Positions 34,069 to 43,696 of a stretch of DNA of 64,000 nucleotides are shown piece by piece. Location: contig NZ_JAUOPC010000004.1 of the NCBI RefSeq assembly GCF_030546805.1, forward strand, positions 310,001-374,000, written 5' to 3'. The number at the start of each line of letters is the position of its first letter. Position 1 is the stretch's first letter. The notes beneath the pieces are model-generated. The model searched no databases and was not told where the DNA came from. It was given only the letters and a program-made list of their open reading frames with translations. The translations under genes were made by a program, and so were the position numbers. The stretch is from Cyclobacterium sp. 1_MG-2023 (lineage in GTDB: Bacteria > Bacteroidota > Bacteroidia > Cytophagales > Cyclobacteriaceae).

Positions 34069-37000
34069 ATGATTAAATATTATAATGCACTGATATTTTG
34101 TTTAGTATCAGTGCAATTCTTTTTTATAGGGGAAGGGAATATAGCCCTCGGTCAAAATGAGGCAAATATCGACAGTCAAGATAGATCATTGGAACAATGT
34201 GCCACCGTTTTTTTTGAAGAAAAGCAAGCGCAGTCTCTGGGCTATTTTGGCTCCAAAGCCTATTTTGAAGGATGGGTAGAGGCCAAAGGGGAGCAATTAA
34301 GGCTGGAGAGTGAAGGTAATCGCACACTTGCAGATGAAATTAGACAGTTGCCCGTGGTCGTTCATGTGATCCACCATGGAGAAGCGATTGGTGAAGGGGC
34401 AAATATCTCCGATGCGCAAATCTTAGATCAGATAAGAATTTTGAATGAGGATTTTCAAATGCAAAATTCTGATTTCACTACCAATACCCCGACTGAATTT
34501 TTAGATGTTGCCTCAAGTGCAGGGATTGAATTTGTTATGGCCAAACAAGATCCACAAGGCATGCCTTCCAATGGAATCAATAGGGTGGAAGGACCAAAAG
34601 ATACCTATGGATTAAATGATGCCGCTCTGGTTGGTCAACTGGCATCATGGGCACCTGAAGAATACGTTAATATTTGGGTAATGCCCCTGACCCCACCCAC
34701 CATAGGTTTTGCCAGTTTTCCTATTTCCAACGAATTGGAAGGTTTAAGTAATCCCACTGTTACCCGAGAGACCGATGGTGTAGCCATTGACTACAATTAT
34801 TTCGGAAGCATTGGTAATGTTTCTCAAAATTCAAGGGGAAGGACAGCCACTCACGAAATGGGGCATTTTTTAGGCCTCAGACATACCTGGGGTGATGGAG
34901 GTTGTGAGGTAGACGACTATGTGATCGACACCCCTTTGCAAAGCCAATCCAACAATACATGTGTTGCCACCCCTAGGTTTACCTGTGATTCCAGAGATAT
35001 GGTGGAAAATTTCATGGATTATACACCGGACCGATGCATGAGCCTTTTTACCGAAGGCCAAGTGGAGCGCATGGATGTAATTTTGACTTATAGCCCTAGA
35101 AGAGCCTCCTTGCTCAGCAGCAGGGCCTTATCAGACCCGCAAATATATAGTTTTGATATTGAACTTACTGAGATCATTTCACCTGCGAATTATCGGTGTA
35201 GCAATACCATAACCCCTGTCATTGAAGTAGTAAATGCAGGACAGGAAACTGTCACCAAAATAAGGGCTAGTATTCAGGTAAATGGGGCGGAACAAGAAAC
35301 GAAAGATTTTGAAGTAAACATTGCCTTGGGAGAATCTGCACAACTCGACTTTGATGAAATTTTCTTAAGTGGCAGCAGCAATACTTTTGGAGCAGAGATT
35401 TTGTTGGTGAATGATGCGGAGGATGAGGATCAATCGAATAACTTTCAAAGTATAACTACCAATTTGCCGGCCACTGCAGTTTTGCCCTATTCCTACCCTG
35501 GACACAATATAATTTCCGGTTGGGAATACATCAATGAAGACCAATCTTATACTTGGACTCCAATTGATCTTCAGGTTGATGGCAGCTCTAGCGAGGTGTT
35601 CCTGCTCAATGGCTTTGATTACAATGGGCAGGGTGAATTGGACTACTTGGTGAGTCCGGTTTTTGACCTATCCGATTTACAAAATCCACAGTTGTCATTT
35701 GACCTGGCCTATTCACCTTTTTCAAATAGTGCCTATAGTGAGTCGCTTATTGTTGCTGTTTCCACTGATTGTGGCAATACATTTAACCTTTTGACCGCTC
35801 CTTATAATAAGTCGGGCAACACCCTTGGAACAGTAGATGTTTCTTCCAATGAATTTGTGCCAAATTCCGAGGAACAGTTTAGAAAAGAATTGGTCAATCT
35901 CAGTGCTTACGCCGGTGAAAGTGATGTGCGCATTGCTTTTGTGTCAATCAATGGATATGGAAACAATATTTTCATTAAAAACATCAACCTTAGCACTGAG
36001 GAAAACTTAAATTACCTAGTGGAGATAGATGCAGTGGAAGAGCCTTTGCCAGTAGTAAATGGAGGGCAGGTAGCTGATAAATTGACCTTGTCCAATAATG
36101 GGAACTTATTCATCTCCAGTTTTTATTTGAATAAAGATGCAGGAGATTCAAACTTGATAGAAGATGTCAGCCTTTCTCCCGGAACTACCATCTCCGTGGA
36201 ATTAGACAATTCATTTGATCCCGGTTTAAACCAGGTGACCTATGAGGTTTCAATGCCAAATTTTGACCAGAATGGAGATTCCGGAGATCAAATGACCAGG
36301 TATTTTATTCAGGATGAAACAAGCATATTAGCTCCTTGGCGGCAAAATTTTGATTCCGGTCAACTTGATGACTGGATAAGTATCAATCCGGAAAATAATT
36401 TACCTTCTTGGCAAGTGGTTTCTATCTCAGGAGAAAACCAAGCCGTGTTGTCCGGAATGGAATCCAACAACAGCTATTGGTTGGTTTCACCTGAATTCTC
36501 TCTGGATGGGACAAGTAGGGCAGGCTTAATATTTGATTATGGAGGAGAAGGTTTTTCCGCTGATGGTTTGTCCCTATTCTCAATTCTGGTGAGCACAAAT
36601 GGAGGCCAAACGGGACAAACAGTGTGGGAGGTGACAGGTGAAACACTTAATAAGGAAATAACTTCCAATGGATCGGAGGAAGCGGGCCAACACAGTTTTG
36701 TCAACCTGAATGACTTTGCAGGGGAGGAAAAAGTAAGGATATATTTTAAAGTAGAGAACGAAGAGGATCCTGAAGGAGCGCTACAGGTAGACAATATTTC
36801 ATTGTACCTGTCAGATAATCCTGACCCTGTGGTTCCTGAATTAAATCAGACTTTGATTTATCCAAATCCGGCAGAGGATGTATTCAATATTACCTTCAAC
36901 TTGCAGGATTACGAAGATGTAACCATTCAATTCTTCAGTACATCAGGCCAAATAGCCTATGATGTTACCTTTCCCAATACATTGAATCAAACGTATACAT

Positions 37001-37089
37001 TTGGAAAAGAGCATTTAAGTAGCGGATTATTTATCGTAAAAATCATAGGAGAGGATTTTCTTCTGACCAAAAGATTGGTTTTACATTGA
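34069..37089 (+). CDS. Secreted M43-type metalloprotease with T9SS sorting domain
   Basis: 1006 residues with a signal peptide (LIFCLVSVQFFFIGEG, cleavage uncertain). The pappalysin-like catalytic zinc site is ATHEMGHFLGLRHTWGDGG (HExxHxxGxxH, near residue 263), with a met-turn Met later (VENFMDYT, DRCMSLFTE). A string of Ig/CARDB-like and concanavalin-like beta domains follows (about 360-910). The end, QTLIYPNPAEDVFNITF to TKRLVLH, is a type A T9SS sorting domain that is cut off and the protein released or anchored at the surface. It should degrade extracellular protein. Confidence 0.88.
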   Translation: MIKYYNALIFCLVSVQFFFIGEGNIALGQNEANIDSQDRSLEQCATVFFEEKQAQSLGYFGSKAYFEGWVEAKGEQLRLESEGNRTLADEIRQLPVVVHVIHHGEAIGEGANISDAQILDQIRILNEDFQMQNSDFTTNTPTEFLDVASSAGIEFVMAKQDPQGMPSNGINRVEGPKDTYGLNDAALVGQLASWAPEEYVNIWVMPLTPPTIGFASFPISNELEGLSNPTVTRETDGVAIDYNYFGSIGNVSQNSRGRTATHEMGHFLGLRHTWGDGGCEVDDYVIDTPLQSQSNNTCVATPRFTCDSRDMVENFMDYTPDRCMSLFTEGQVERMDVILTYSPRRASLLSSRALSDPQIYSFDIELTEIISPANYRCSNTITPVIEVVNAGQETVTKIRASIQVNGAEQETKDFEVNIALGESAQLDFDEIFLSGSSNTFGAEILLVNDAEDEDQSNNFQSITTNLPATAVLPYSYPGHNIISGWEYINEDQSYTWTPIDLQVDGSSSEVFLLNGFDYNGQGELDYLVSPVFDLSDLQNPQLSFDLAYSPFSNSAYSESLIVAVSTDCGNTFNLLTAPYNKSGNTLGTVDVSSNEFVPNSEEQFRKELVNLSAYAGESDVRIAFVSINGYGNNIFIKNINLSTEENLNYLVEIDAVEEPLPVVNGGQVADKLTLSNNGNLFISSFYLNKDAGDSNLIEDVSLSPGTTISVELDNSFDPGLNQVTYEVSMPNFDQNGDSGDQMTRYFIQDETSILAPWRQNFDSGQLDDWISINPENNLPSWQVVSISGENQAVLSGMESNNSYWLVSPEFSLDGTSRAGLIFDYGGEGFSADGLSLFSILVSTNGGQTGQTVWEVTGETLNKEITSNGSEEAGQHSFVNLNDFAGEEKVRIYFKVENEEDPEGALQVDNISLYLSDNPDPVVPELNQTLIYPNPAEDVFNITFNLQDYEDVTIQFFSTSGQIAYDVTFPNTLNQTYTFGKEHLSSGLFIVKIIGEDFLLTKRLVLH

Positions 37090-37239
37090 TGCATTTAAAA
37101 TAGGAATGGACAGTTCTTTCAGAAAAATTTCAGCTGTAGTTTACAAGATTTAAATTATAGCATTAATTTGCATAAGTATTCAAATGAAAAAAAGGTTTAC
37201 ATCCTTAAAAGTTGGATCAAATCTTGCATTAGACAAATT

Positions 37240-38013
37240 ATGAGTGATTTTAAAGTAGGTATTAAAAAAATAGGTATCCACCTGTTGATTATATTGGCCA
37301 TTACCTTTGGGCTGTTGTTTACCTTTTTCCAAATTTATTTACCGAGTTATACCCATCATGGTGAATCGGTTACTGTTCCGGATTTAGAAGGGTTTGACTA
37401 TGATGAAGTTCAAGATTATTTAGAAGGGAGAAACCTTATAATGGAGGTCACTTTAGATAGTGGGTTTGTAGCTGAAGCCAAGCCATTGGTAGTTTTGAAA
37501 CAAAACCCAAAACCGGGAGCGAAAGTAAAGCAGGACCGTAAAATATATGTTACCCTGAATGCAAAAAATGCACCTTTGATCAAGATGCCTAATTTGGTCA
37601 ATACACCACTTAAAAATGCACAAGAAATAATATCTAACTTTGGCTTGGTAAGGGGTGATATTGTATATGTACCGGATATTGGTCATAATGCGGTATTAAA
37701 GCAAAAATACAGAGGCAGAGAGATTAAGGAAGGTTTGGAGATTCCCAAAGGATCTCAGATAGATTTGGTGGTAGGTGACGGCTTAGGAAATCAGGTGTTG
37801 ACCATGCCAAATATTATCGGAATGGATGATCTTGAAGCGGAGTTTTTAATTTTGGGCTCTGGACTTACCATGGGTGAAATCAACTATGTGGAAACGGATA
37901 CTGTTCCAAAAGGCACGGTAATTAAGCAACTTCCCCCTTCCGGCTTAAGCATGAAAACCGGAGAACGTGTAGATGTATGGGTTTCTGAACTTGCGAAAGA
38001 AATAGATTTTTAG
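37240..38013 (+). CDS. Membrane-anchored PASTA-domain protein
   Basis: 257 residues from the ATG at 37240; the frame is open upstream from a TTG at 37168, but that start is weak. One membrane helix (about 9-34, IGIHLLIILAITFGLLFTFF) is followed by three PASTA domains in the periplasm (VTVPDLEGFDYDEVQDYLEG, IKMPNLVNTPLKNAQEIISN, LTMPNIIGMDDLEAEFLILG). PASTA domains bind peptidoglycan fragments. There is no kinase domain. It sits between two T9SS cargo proteins and ends one base before the next gene. Confidence 0.85.
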   Translation: MSDFKVGIKKIGIHLLIILAITFGLLFTFFQIYLPSYTHHGESVTVPDLEGFDYDEVQDYLEGRNLIMEVTLDSGFVAEAKPLVVLKQNPKPGAKVKQDRKIYVTLNAKNAPLIKMPNLVNTPLKNAQEIISNFGLVRGDIVYVPDIGHNAVLKQKYRGREIKEGLEIPKGSQIDLVVGDGLGNQVLTMPNIIGMDDLEAEFLILGSGLTMGEINYVETDTVPKGTVIKQLPPSGLSMKTGERVDVWVSELAKEIDF

Positions 38014-39834
38014 ATGAACAAATTCAAGGGATCGGTTCTGATTTGGGTAATGCTGTTTGGACTTTTCTTAAGTTTTAACAGTCAAGCGCAATTTCGGCAA
38101 CTTCCGATTCCTTCCCAACCGGTTCAAGAAGATGTTGAATCAACTTATCATCTCAAGACCGCAGAAGAGGTGCTTCAGCTTCCTTTTTGGGATGATTTTT
38201 CTTCCGGCGAATGCGCTGAATTATTGTGGGAAGCCAAAGGAGTAAACGCTTCCTTTACCACAGGAATTTCAGCCCCTTCTTTAGGGGTTGTGGTGTTTGA
38301 TGGGGTAGATGAATCCGGGCAACCTTATTCTTCAACAAGATTAGAAGAAGGCGAGGGGGATCAATTGCTCTCCAAGCCAATCGACTTGACTGCTGCCTCA
38401 GATACTTACCTTAGTTTTTATTGGCAAGCAGGAGGTAAGGCTGAACGGCCTGATGATTCAGATGCCCTTGAGTTGTATTTTTTAGATTCAGAGGGCAATT
38501 GGGAATTGGCTTGGAGCCAAAGTGGAGAGGATGATTTGTCTACGGATGACTTTGTTCATGAAATATTGCCGGTGGAGGATAAATTTTTGCATGAAGCTTT
38601 TCAGTTCAAATTCCAACAATCCGGAAGGATTTCCGGTCCTTTCGATTCATGGATTTTGGATTATATTTACCTGAACAAGGATAGGAGTATTATTGATAGG
38701 TTTCCTGAGGACAGGGCGATCACCCAAATTCCCGGCAGCCCTTTTGCACCTTATTTTGCTATACCCTATTTTGAAATTACCGAAGAAAAGATCACCGGCC
38801 CAATAAGCAATGAATTTAATAATCTCGCGAATAGGTTTAGGGCCATGGAGTATACTGTTAGCCTAAGAAATAGTGCAACGGGTGAGCTTTTGGATGAACC
38901 CAATACCAACACCCCTTTTAACCCGGTCCCACAGGCCCTGGAGCGAAGAGCTTTCAGTAGCAGCAATTTGGATGTCAAAGAATTAGTGGAGGCGATTGAT
39001 GAGCCTATGGATGTGGAGGTGTCTATGTACCTGATTGCAGGGGATACCCTTATTGAGACAGATGGAAGTGGACAGTCTTCAAATGTGGATTTTAGGATGA
39101 ATGATACCAGTAAAATTGTCATTCCCTTTCGAGATTTTTATGCTTATGACAATGGAATGGCCGATTATGCGGCGGGGATTAATCAAAGAGGGGGTATTTT
39201 GGCCCTTTCTTTTGAGTTAACCAATCCTTCTTACCTTGCAGGAGTGAGCATTCAGTTTGTTGACCCTGCCCAAAGGAACAATGCCATAGAATTGATGGTG
39301 TGGGACACCATTAGCCGTGAGCCTTTGTACCAAAAAGAGGTCTTGATACCGGCCGATGCAGGCTTGGGGACTTATTCTTATTTTGCATTGGATTCCAATG
39401 TGCTTGTTGAGGATCACTTTTTTGTTGGTTTCACCCAGTATTCAAACGATTACCTGCCGGTAGGTCTTGACAAAAGTGGAGATTCCGGGGACCGGATTTT
39501 TTATAATGTGGTGGGAGCTTGGCAGCAAAATGAGCTTGTTAGAGGTAATTTAATGATGCGAGCACATTTGAGTTTAGACCCGGTAGTGGAAGAAACCGAA
39601 TTGCCGGATGAAGATTTGGTTATTTACCCTAACCCGGTAACGGAAAGATTGTATGTGGTAGGCGAAGTTACTGATATCAAAGTTTTTGATTTTCAGGGGA
39701 GATTGATAAATATACCACAGGAAGAGGATAAAGCAGGTAAAATGCTTAATTTTACAGAAAGTCAAAAAGGAATGTATCTGATCAAAATGGTAAAAAATGG
39801 TCAGACTTTAACCCAAAGAATTATTGTTCAATAA
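38014..39834 (+). CDS. Large secreted protein with T9SS sorting domain
   Basis: 606 residues with a signal peptide (VLIWVMLFGLFLSFNSQAQ). No catalytic motif is evident. The middle is beta-rich with a concanavalin-like pattern (LPFWDDFSSGECAELLWEAK, ISFYWQ-type segments). The C-terminus DLVIYPNPVTERLYVVGEVT through TLTQRIIVQ is a T9SS sorting domain. It begins right after the PASTA gene and precedes a rhodanese gene by 6 bases, so the run from 37240 to 40146 looks like one transcription unit. Function is unknown. Confidence 0.75.
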   Translation: MNKFKGSVLIWVMLFGLFLSFNSQAQFRQLPIPSQPVQEDVESTYHLKTAEEVLQLPFWDDFSSGECAELLWEAKGVNASFTTGISAPSLGVVVFDGVDESGQPYSSTRLEEGEGDQLLSKPIDLTAASDTYLSFYWQAGGKAERPDDSDALELYFLDSEGNWELAWSQSGEDDLSTDDFVHEILPVEDKFLHEAFQFKFQQSGRISGPFDSWILDYIYLNKDRSIIDRFPEDRAITQIPGSPFAPYFAIPYFEITEEKITGPISNEFNNLANRFRAMEYTVSLRNSATGELLDEPNTNTPFNPVPQALERRAFSSSNLDVKELVEAIDEPMDVEVSMYLIAGDTLIETDGSGQSSNVDFRMNDTSKIVIPFRDFYAYDNGMADYAAGINQRGGILALSFELTNPSYLAGVSIQFVDPAQRNNAIELMVWDTISREPLYQKEVLIPADAGLGTYSYFALDSNVLVEDHFFVGFTQYSNDYLPVGLDKSGDSGDRIFYNVVGAWQQNELVRGNLMMRAHLSLDPVVEETELPDEDLVIYPNPVTERLYVVGEVTDIKVFDFQGRLINIPQEEDKAGKMLNFTESQKGMYLIKMVKNGQTLTQRIIVQ

Positions 39835-39840
39835 GTAGCG

Positions 39841-40146
39841 ATGAAAGACATAGAAGTAGAAGAATTAAAAGAAAGATTAGACAAAGAGGAACAGTTTGTT
39901 TTTTTAGATGTCAGAGAAGTTTATGAATATGAAGAGGACAATCTAGGCGCTAAAAATATCCCTCTAGCCCAGCTTCCTAATAAGCTGTCTGAAATAGAAA
40001 TGCACAAAAATGATGAAATCATTGTGCATTGTCGTTCAGGTGCTCGAAGTGGAAATGCGAAGCAATTTTTAGAAAGCCAAGGTTTTACAAAAGTCCGAAA
40101 TGTTCTTGGAGGTATTTTGGCCTACAGAGAATTAGAAGAGGAGTAA
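39841..40146 (+). CDS. Rhodanese-like domain protein
   Basis: 101 residues with a single rhodanese domain. FVFLDVREVYEYEEDN is the entry, and the active-site loop is VHCRSGARS with the catalytic cysteine. It transfers sulfur to an acceptor such as a thiol or a persulfide chaperone. It follows the T9SS protein by 6 bases. Its stop is 15 bases from the stop of the M50 gene, which converges from the other strand. Confidence 0.88.
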   Translation: MKDIEVEELKERLDKEEQFVFLDVREVYEYEEDNLGAKNIPLAQLPNKLSEIEMHKNDEIIVHCRSGARSGNAKQFLESQGFTKVRNVLGGILAYRELEEE

Positions 40147-40161
40147 TTATTTCTCTAGATT

Positions 40162-41274
40162 TTATTCTTCAAAGACGAATGGTTCAGGGGTAAAGCATAG
40201 GATAAAAATGACTATGGCCAGCCAACCCAGAACGATTCGTTTTTGATTTAATTTTCTTCCATCGATTACTTCCGGGTGCTTGATACCTAAAACCCGACCT
40301 ACGAGGAAGGCAAAGAAAAGCCAACCGGAATAGCCTTGGATATTTGGCCAAATACTCACCAGACTGTATTGAATGGAGGCAATCATAAGTGCCATAATCC
40401 ATTTGTTGGTATTGGACAAGTCTGATTTTCTATAGCAGATATATAGAAATCCTACATATAGGGGCAAGGCCAATGCCAAGTAATTAATGTCCTCAAAAGG
40501 GCTAATGATACCTAGTCCTGCATAAAATAAAAATGCTGTATAGACCACGAAGGAGATTATCTTGTGATTTTTGGGAAACAGGCCAAAGACTACATGACCT
40601 CCATCTAATTGCCCAATGGGTAAAAGGTTTATAGCTGTAAAAAACAAAGCCAAATACCCTGCAAAAAGGTAAGGGTAATGAATGATTTCGGACATGGCCG
40701 GCATCCGCTCCGGATCGGCTAGTGATTTCTCCATGGTCCAAAACAATAAATTATAGCCCAGTTCAAAATCCATTACCTCTTCATCTTCTCCCAATACATA
40801 ATTTGGATCTGCATATTCGGGATGAACCTCATAGATATAATCAGCTTCCGGCAAATTTGTGAAACCGTAAAACAAGACGGCCAAGGCTACCACAAAGCCC
40901 GCGATTGGGCCTGCTACACCTATGTCGAAGAATTTCTTTCTACTGCTAATTAATCCCTTCATTTGGATAATGGCACCAAAGGTTCCTATGGATGGGGAGC
41001 CCAAGAAGCCTAGCCAAGCAGGAATAAAAAAAGGCAAAGATGACCTTACTTTATGGTAGATGGATGTAAACAAATGCCCCAACTCATGAATCAATAGAAT
41101 CCCTATAAACGGAAGGGAAAACTGCAGGGAAAGGACAAAGTATTCCCAGGTAAGTGGTTGCTCGGAGGAGAGTACGCTCCTTCCATATAGCCATTCACCA
41201 CCTGCTAGGGTAGTTGCAACAATTGTTAATAGGAAAAGGGTACCGTGTTTTAGATATTCTTTGGTACTATACAT
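40162..41274 (-). CDS. Site-2-type (M50) membrane metalloprotease
   Basis: 370 residues with about seven membrane helices. The first zinc ligands are in LLIHELGHLFTSIYH (HExxH, around residue 64) and the second site is LLPIGQLDGGHVVFGL (around 224). This is the arrangement of S2P peptidases that cut within the membrane. No PDZ domain is seen, so it belongs to the short group close to FtsH-independent S2P homologues. Overlaps the HAD gene by 8 bases, so the two are co-expressed. Substrate is unknown. Confidence 0.85.
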   Translation of the reverse strand: MYSTKEYLKHGTLFLLTIVATTLAGGEWLYGRSVLSSEQPLTWEYFVLSLQFSLPFIGILLIHELGHLFTSIYHKVRSSLPFFIPAWLGFLGSPSIGTFGAIIQMKGLISSRKKFFDIGVAGPIAGFVVALAVLFYGFTNLPEADYIYEVHPEYADPNYVLGEDEEVMDFELGYNLLFWTMEKSLADPERMPAMSEIIHYPYLFAGYLALFFTAINLLPIGQLDGGHVVFGLFPKNHKIISFVVYTAFLFYAGLGIISPFEDINYLALALPLYVGFLYICYRKSDLSNTNKWIMALMIASIQYSLVSIWPNIQGYSGWLFFAFLVGRVLGIKHPEVIDGRKLNQKRIVLGWLAIVIFILCFTPEPFVFEE

Positions 41275-41896
41275 TTTGGAAAAAGTTGATTAATGCTTTT
41301 GGGTGGTCAATATGATGTGTTTGTATGCCAACTTTATTCGCGCCCAAAAGGTTCTCTTTGAGGTCATCAAAAAACAAACATTTTTCCGGAGCTGCGCCAA
41401 TGCCTTTGACCACCTCTTTGTAGATGGCTTCATCAGGCTTACGCAAACCCATTTCTTGGCTTAAGAACATATGATCAAAAAGCTGTGGCCAGGTGCCTTC
41501 AGGTAATTTTTGTTTAAAGGTTTCTTCCACCACCTTAAAATGTATGCTATTGGTATTGCTCAGCATGAACAAAGGGTATTTTTTCTTCAGTTCGATTAGC
41601 AGCTCCAATCTTTCCTGAGGAATGTCCACCAAGATACTGTTCCAAACCTCATCAATCCATGCATCTTCCCAGTCTGCAGAAAAGAAATCCCTCACCCCAT
41701 TTCTAAAAGTATTTTCGTCTGATTTACCTGTTTCAAGATCAAAATGAATAGGGGAGACCATAAATTCTTTAATTAAATGATGTTGGTTTTCCGGAAGACG
41801 ACTATTGATTTTTTCAAAAGTCCGTTGGTAATCAATGTCATAGATAACATTGCCTAAATCAAAAATTAAAAATTCAATTTCTTGCCAATTTTTCAT
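41267..41896 (-). CDS. HAD-superfamily hydrolase
   Basis: 209 residues. FLIFDLGNVIYDIDYQ is HAD motif I (with DLG in place of DxD, common in the YihX-type HAD group), MLSNTNSIHFK motif II, GLRKPDEAIYKEVVKGI motif III and CLFFDDLKENLLGAN motif IV. It is close to phosphoglycolate-phosphatase-like and alpha-D-glucose-1-phosphatase (YihX) types. Substrate cannot be read from the sequence. Its C-terminus overlaps the M50 start, an operon of unknown purpose. Confidence 0.82.
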   Translation of the reverse strand: MKNWQEIEFLIFDLGNVIYDIDYQRTFEKINSRLPENQHHLIKEFMVSPIHFDLETGKSDENTFRNGVRDFFSADWEDAWIDEVWNSILVDIPQERLELLIELKKKYPLFMLSNTNSIHFKVVEETFKQKLPEGTWPQLFDHMFLSQEMGLRKPDEAIYKEVVKGIGAAPEKCLFFDDLKENLLGANKVGIQTHHIDHPKALINFFQNV

Positions 41897-42084
41897 TACA
41901 AATTATGTTGTGATTTTAAAATCAAATATGTAACATTGCATTCCCAAAAGCAAGGTAAAAGGTTCAAAAGACTTTTAAACTTCATATGGGAGCCGAGTTG
42001 AATTTGAAATAATAGTTGGACTTGGACGATTACTTTCTTTTATTTGTGGTTGAATAGAGGAAGTAGATTTTCTTAACAATAGTG

Positions 42085-42158
42085 GGGCCTATAACTCAGC
42101 TGGTTAGAGTATCTGACTCATAATCAGAAAGTCCCTGGTTCGAGCCCAGGTGGGCCCA
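42085..42158 (+). tRNA. tRNA with CAT anticodon (elongator Met or lysidine-modified Ile)
   Basis: A full cloverleaf. The acceptor GGGCCTA pairs with TGGGCCC (one G-T pair), the D arm is in CTCAGCTGGTTAGAG, and the anticodon stem CTGA-C/ATCAG holds loop CTCATAA with CAT at 42119-42121. The T arm contains GGTTCGAGCCC. The discriminator is A at 42158; CCA is not encoded. I cannot tell Met from Ile2 without comparing identity elements, but it does not start like an initiator (no C1-A72 mismatch). A terminator follows at once. Confidence 0.95.
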
Positions 42159-42164
42159 CAAATT

Positions 42165-42190
42165 AGCCGAGAGCAATCTCGGCTTTTTTT
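42165..42190 (+). terminator. Rho-independent terminator of the tRNA
   Basis: AGCCGAGA, loop GCAA (with a GNRA-like shape), TCTCGGCT, then TTTTTT. It starts 6 bases after the tRNA end. Confidence 0.85.
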
Positions 42191-42210
42191 ATGCCTAACT
42201 TTTTATATTT

Positions 42211-42614
42211 GGCACCGGTGGCTGAGCCTGTCGAAGCCATAGGTGTTCGAGACCTGAGCTATTGGTTAAGGTTGCTATATATGAAAACATTTTACGCTCT
42301 AAATTTTGGCTAAAGCCGAATAAATAGGTTATCGCTTTAATAAATGGGCTAAAGCCCATTCCTATTGAGCGGGATTTGTTTATAAAAAACGTGGGGGATA
42401 TTAGGGTGGGTTAAATGGATTCAATTTTCAATAGCCCCTAGCTTTAGCAGGGGGGGCTCAATAATTTGTACGTTTATATGGCTTTAGCCAAATTTTTCAG
42501 GTTAATAGCTTTCCACCTTGATTTATGGGATGAAAGCAAGATGAACCTATCCTACAAAAGTTGAAAGCTTTCTTCATTTTAGGTCTAAGTTACGCTTCGC
42601 TAAACTTAGACCAG
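42211..42614 (+). repeat. Direct repeat flanking a toxin-antitoxin locus, left copy
   Basis: Shares with 43283-43639, in the same order, GAGCCTGTCGAAGCC, GCTCTAAATTTTGGCTAAAG, TTTAATAAATGGGCTAAAGC and CCATTCCTATTGAG, then ATGGCTTTAGCCAAATTTTT, and finally a REP-like hairpin. The stem GGTCTAAGTT (42582-42591) pairs with AACTTAGACC (42603-42612) around loop ACGCTTCGCTA. No gene is present. Confidence 0.7.
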
Positions 42615-42687
42615 TCTGGGTGATTTATGTTATTGAAAAGACAATTCTAAAAATATTCATTAAATTAGTATTGAAAATTAGACGATT

Positions 42688-42921
42688 ATGGGGATAGTTG
42701 AGTTAAAATCGAATTTGCATAAAGTAATCGATGGGATCGAAGATGAAAAGTTGCTTCATGCCATTTCTTTTTTTCTAGAAACGGCTGAAAAATCTGAAGA
42801 AGGGCTGTTATGGAAACAATTGACTGAAGAGCAAAAAAAGGAGGTGCTTCAAGCTTACGAAGAATCTGAGGATATGTCAAATCTAATTGATGATAAAGCC
42901 ATTTGGAAGGAGCTTAAATGA
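42688..42921 (+). CDS. Antitoxin of a RelE/ParE-type pair
   Basis: 77 residues, an acidic helical protein (MGIVELKSNLHKVIDGIEDE, then LLHAISFFLETAEKSEEGLL). This resembles the small Bacteroidota antitoxins found before RelE/ParE toxins. Its stop overlaps the toxin start by ATGA (42918-42921), which supports the pair. The start ATG at 42688 has no strong Shine-Dalgarno. With the toxin broken, the antitoxin may persist as an orphan. Confidence 0.65.
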   Translation: MGIVELKSNLHKVIDGIEDEKLLHAISFFLETAEKSEEGLLWKQLTEEQKKEVLQAYEESEDMSNLIDDKAIWKELK

Positions 42922-43208
42922 AAGTTGTATGGACTAAGAAAGCACAAAAGAGGTTCATTGAAATATTGGCTTATATTGAATTTAATTTTGGCCATACAGC
43001 AAGGCGTTCCTTTAAAACTAAGACAAAAGACTTTACCGATCTGCTTGATAAATTTCCGGAAATTGGGACCGTAGAAATACCCGAGAAAAAAATAAGAGGA
43101 TTTTAGTTAACAAAACAAACAAGAGTTTTTTATCGGCTGAAAAAAGATCAAATTATTATTTTAACATTTTTTGATTCAAGGCAAGGCCCTCAAAAAAAGC
43201 CTCAATAG
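42918..43208 (+). pseudogene. RelE/ParE-type toxin with an in-frame nonsense codon
   Basis: MKVVWTKKAQKRFIEILAYI is a clear RelE/ParE start. The frame is stopped by TAG at 43104-43106 (after EKKIRGF), then continues LTKQTRVFYRLKKDQIIILT and FFDSRQGPQKKPQ to a TAG at 43206-43208. The C-terminal strand that carries the active-site residues (here TRVFYRLKKDQIIIL) lies after the break, so the toxin is likely inactive. The change fits CAG to TAG (Gln to stop). It could also be a sequencing error. Confidence 0.7.
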
Positions 43209-43282
43209 ATCCAGTTAAAATTACCATAGTAGGGAGATTGGGTCCTTTTTAATGATTTCCATTATTATTAGCATAGTAATAT

Positions 43283-43639
43283 TACCGGGGGATTGAGCTT
43301 GCCGAAGCCAAAGAATTTTAGACGTTAATCATTTGGCAAGATATGCTATAAATCCCTAACTGCTCTAAATTTCGGCTAAAGCCGGTTAAATAGGTTGTTG
43401 CTTTAATAAATGGGCTAAAGCCCATTCCTATTGAGAGGATTGTTTAATGTAAAAATCTAATGGAATTGGGAATGTATTTATTGAGAAGCGTCCCAATTGT
43501 ATGGCTTTAGCCAAAATTTTTTAACCAAGCAATTTACCACCTAAATTTATGCATTGAATGCAACTCCAACCTATTTCTCGAAAGTTGGAAACTTTCTCCA
43601 TTTTAGGTCCAAGTTACGCTTCGCTAAACTTAGACCAGA
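43283..43639 (+). repeat. Direct repeat flanking a toxin-antitoxin locus, right copy
   Basis: Second copy of the 42211-42614 element, slightly shorter. It carries its own REP-like hairpin (AGGTCCAAGTT at 43605-43615, AAACTTAGACC at 43627-43637) with loop ACGCTTCGCTA. From 43640 to 43696 there is only spacer before the convergent metallophosphoesterase gene. Confidence 0.7.
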
Positions 43640-43696
43640 AAGGCGGTTTTTATATTTCGGGGCTTTAGCCCAATGTTTTATCTAATAAACTATTAA

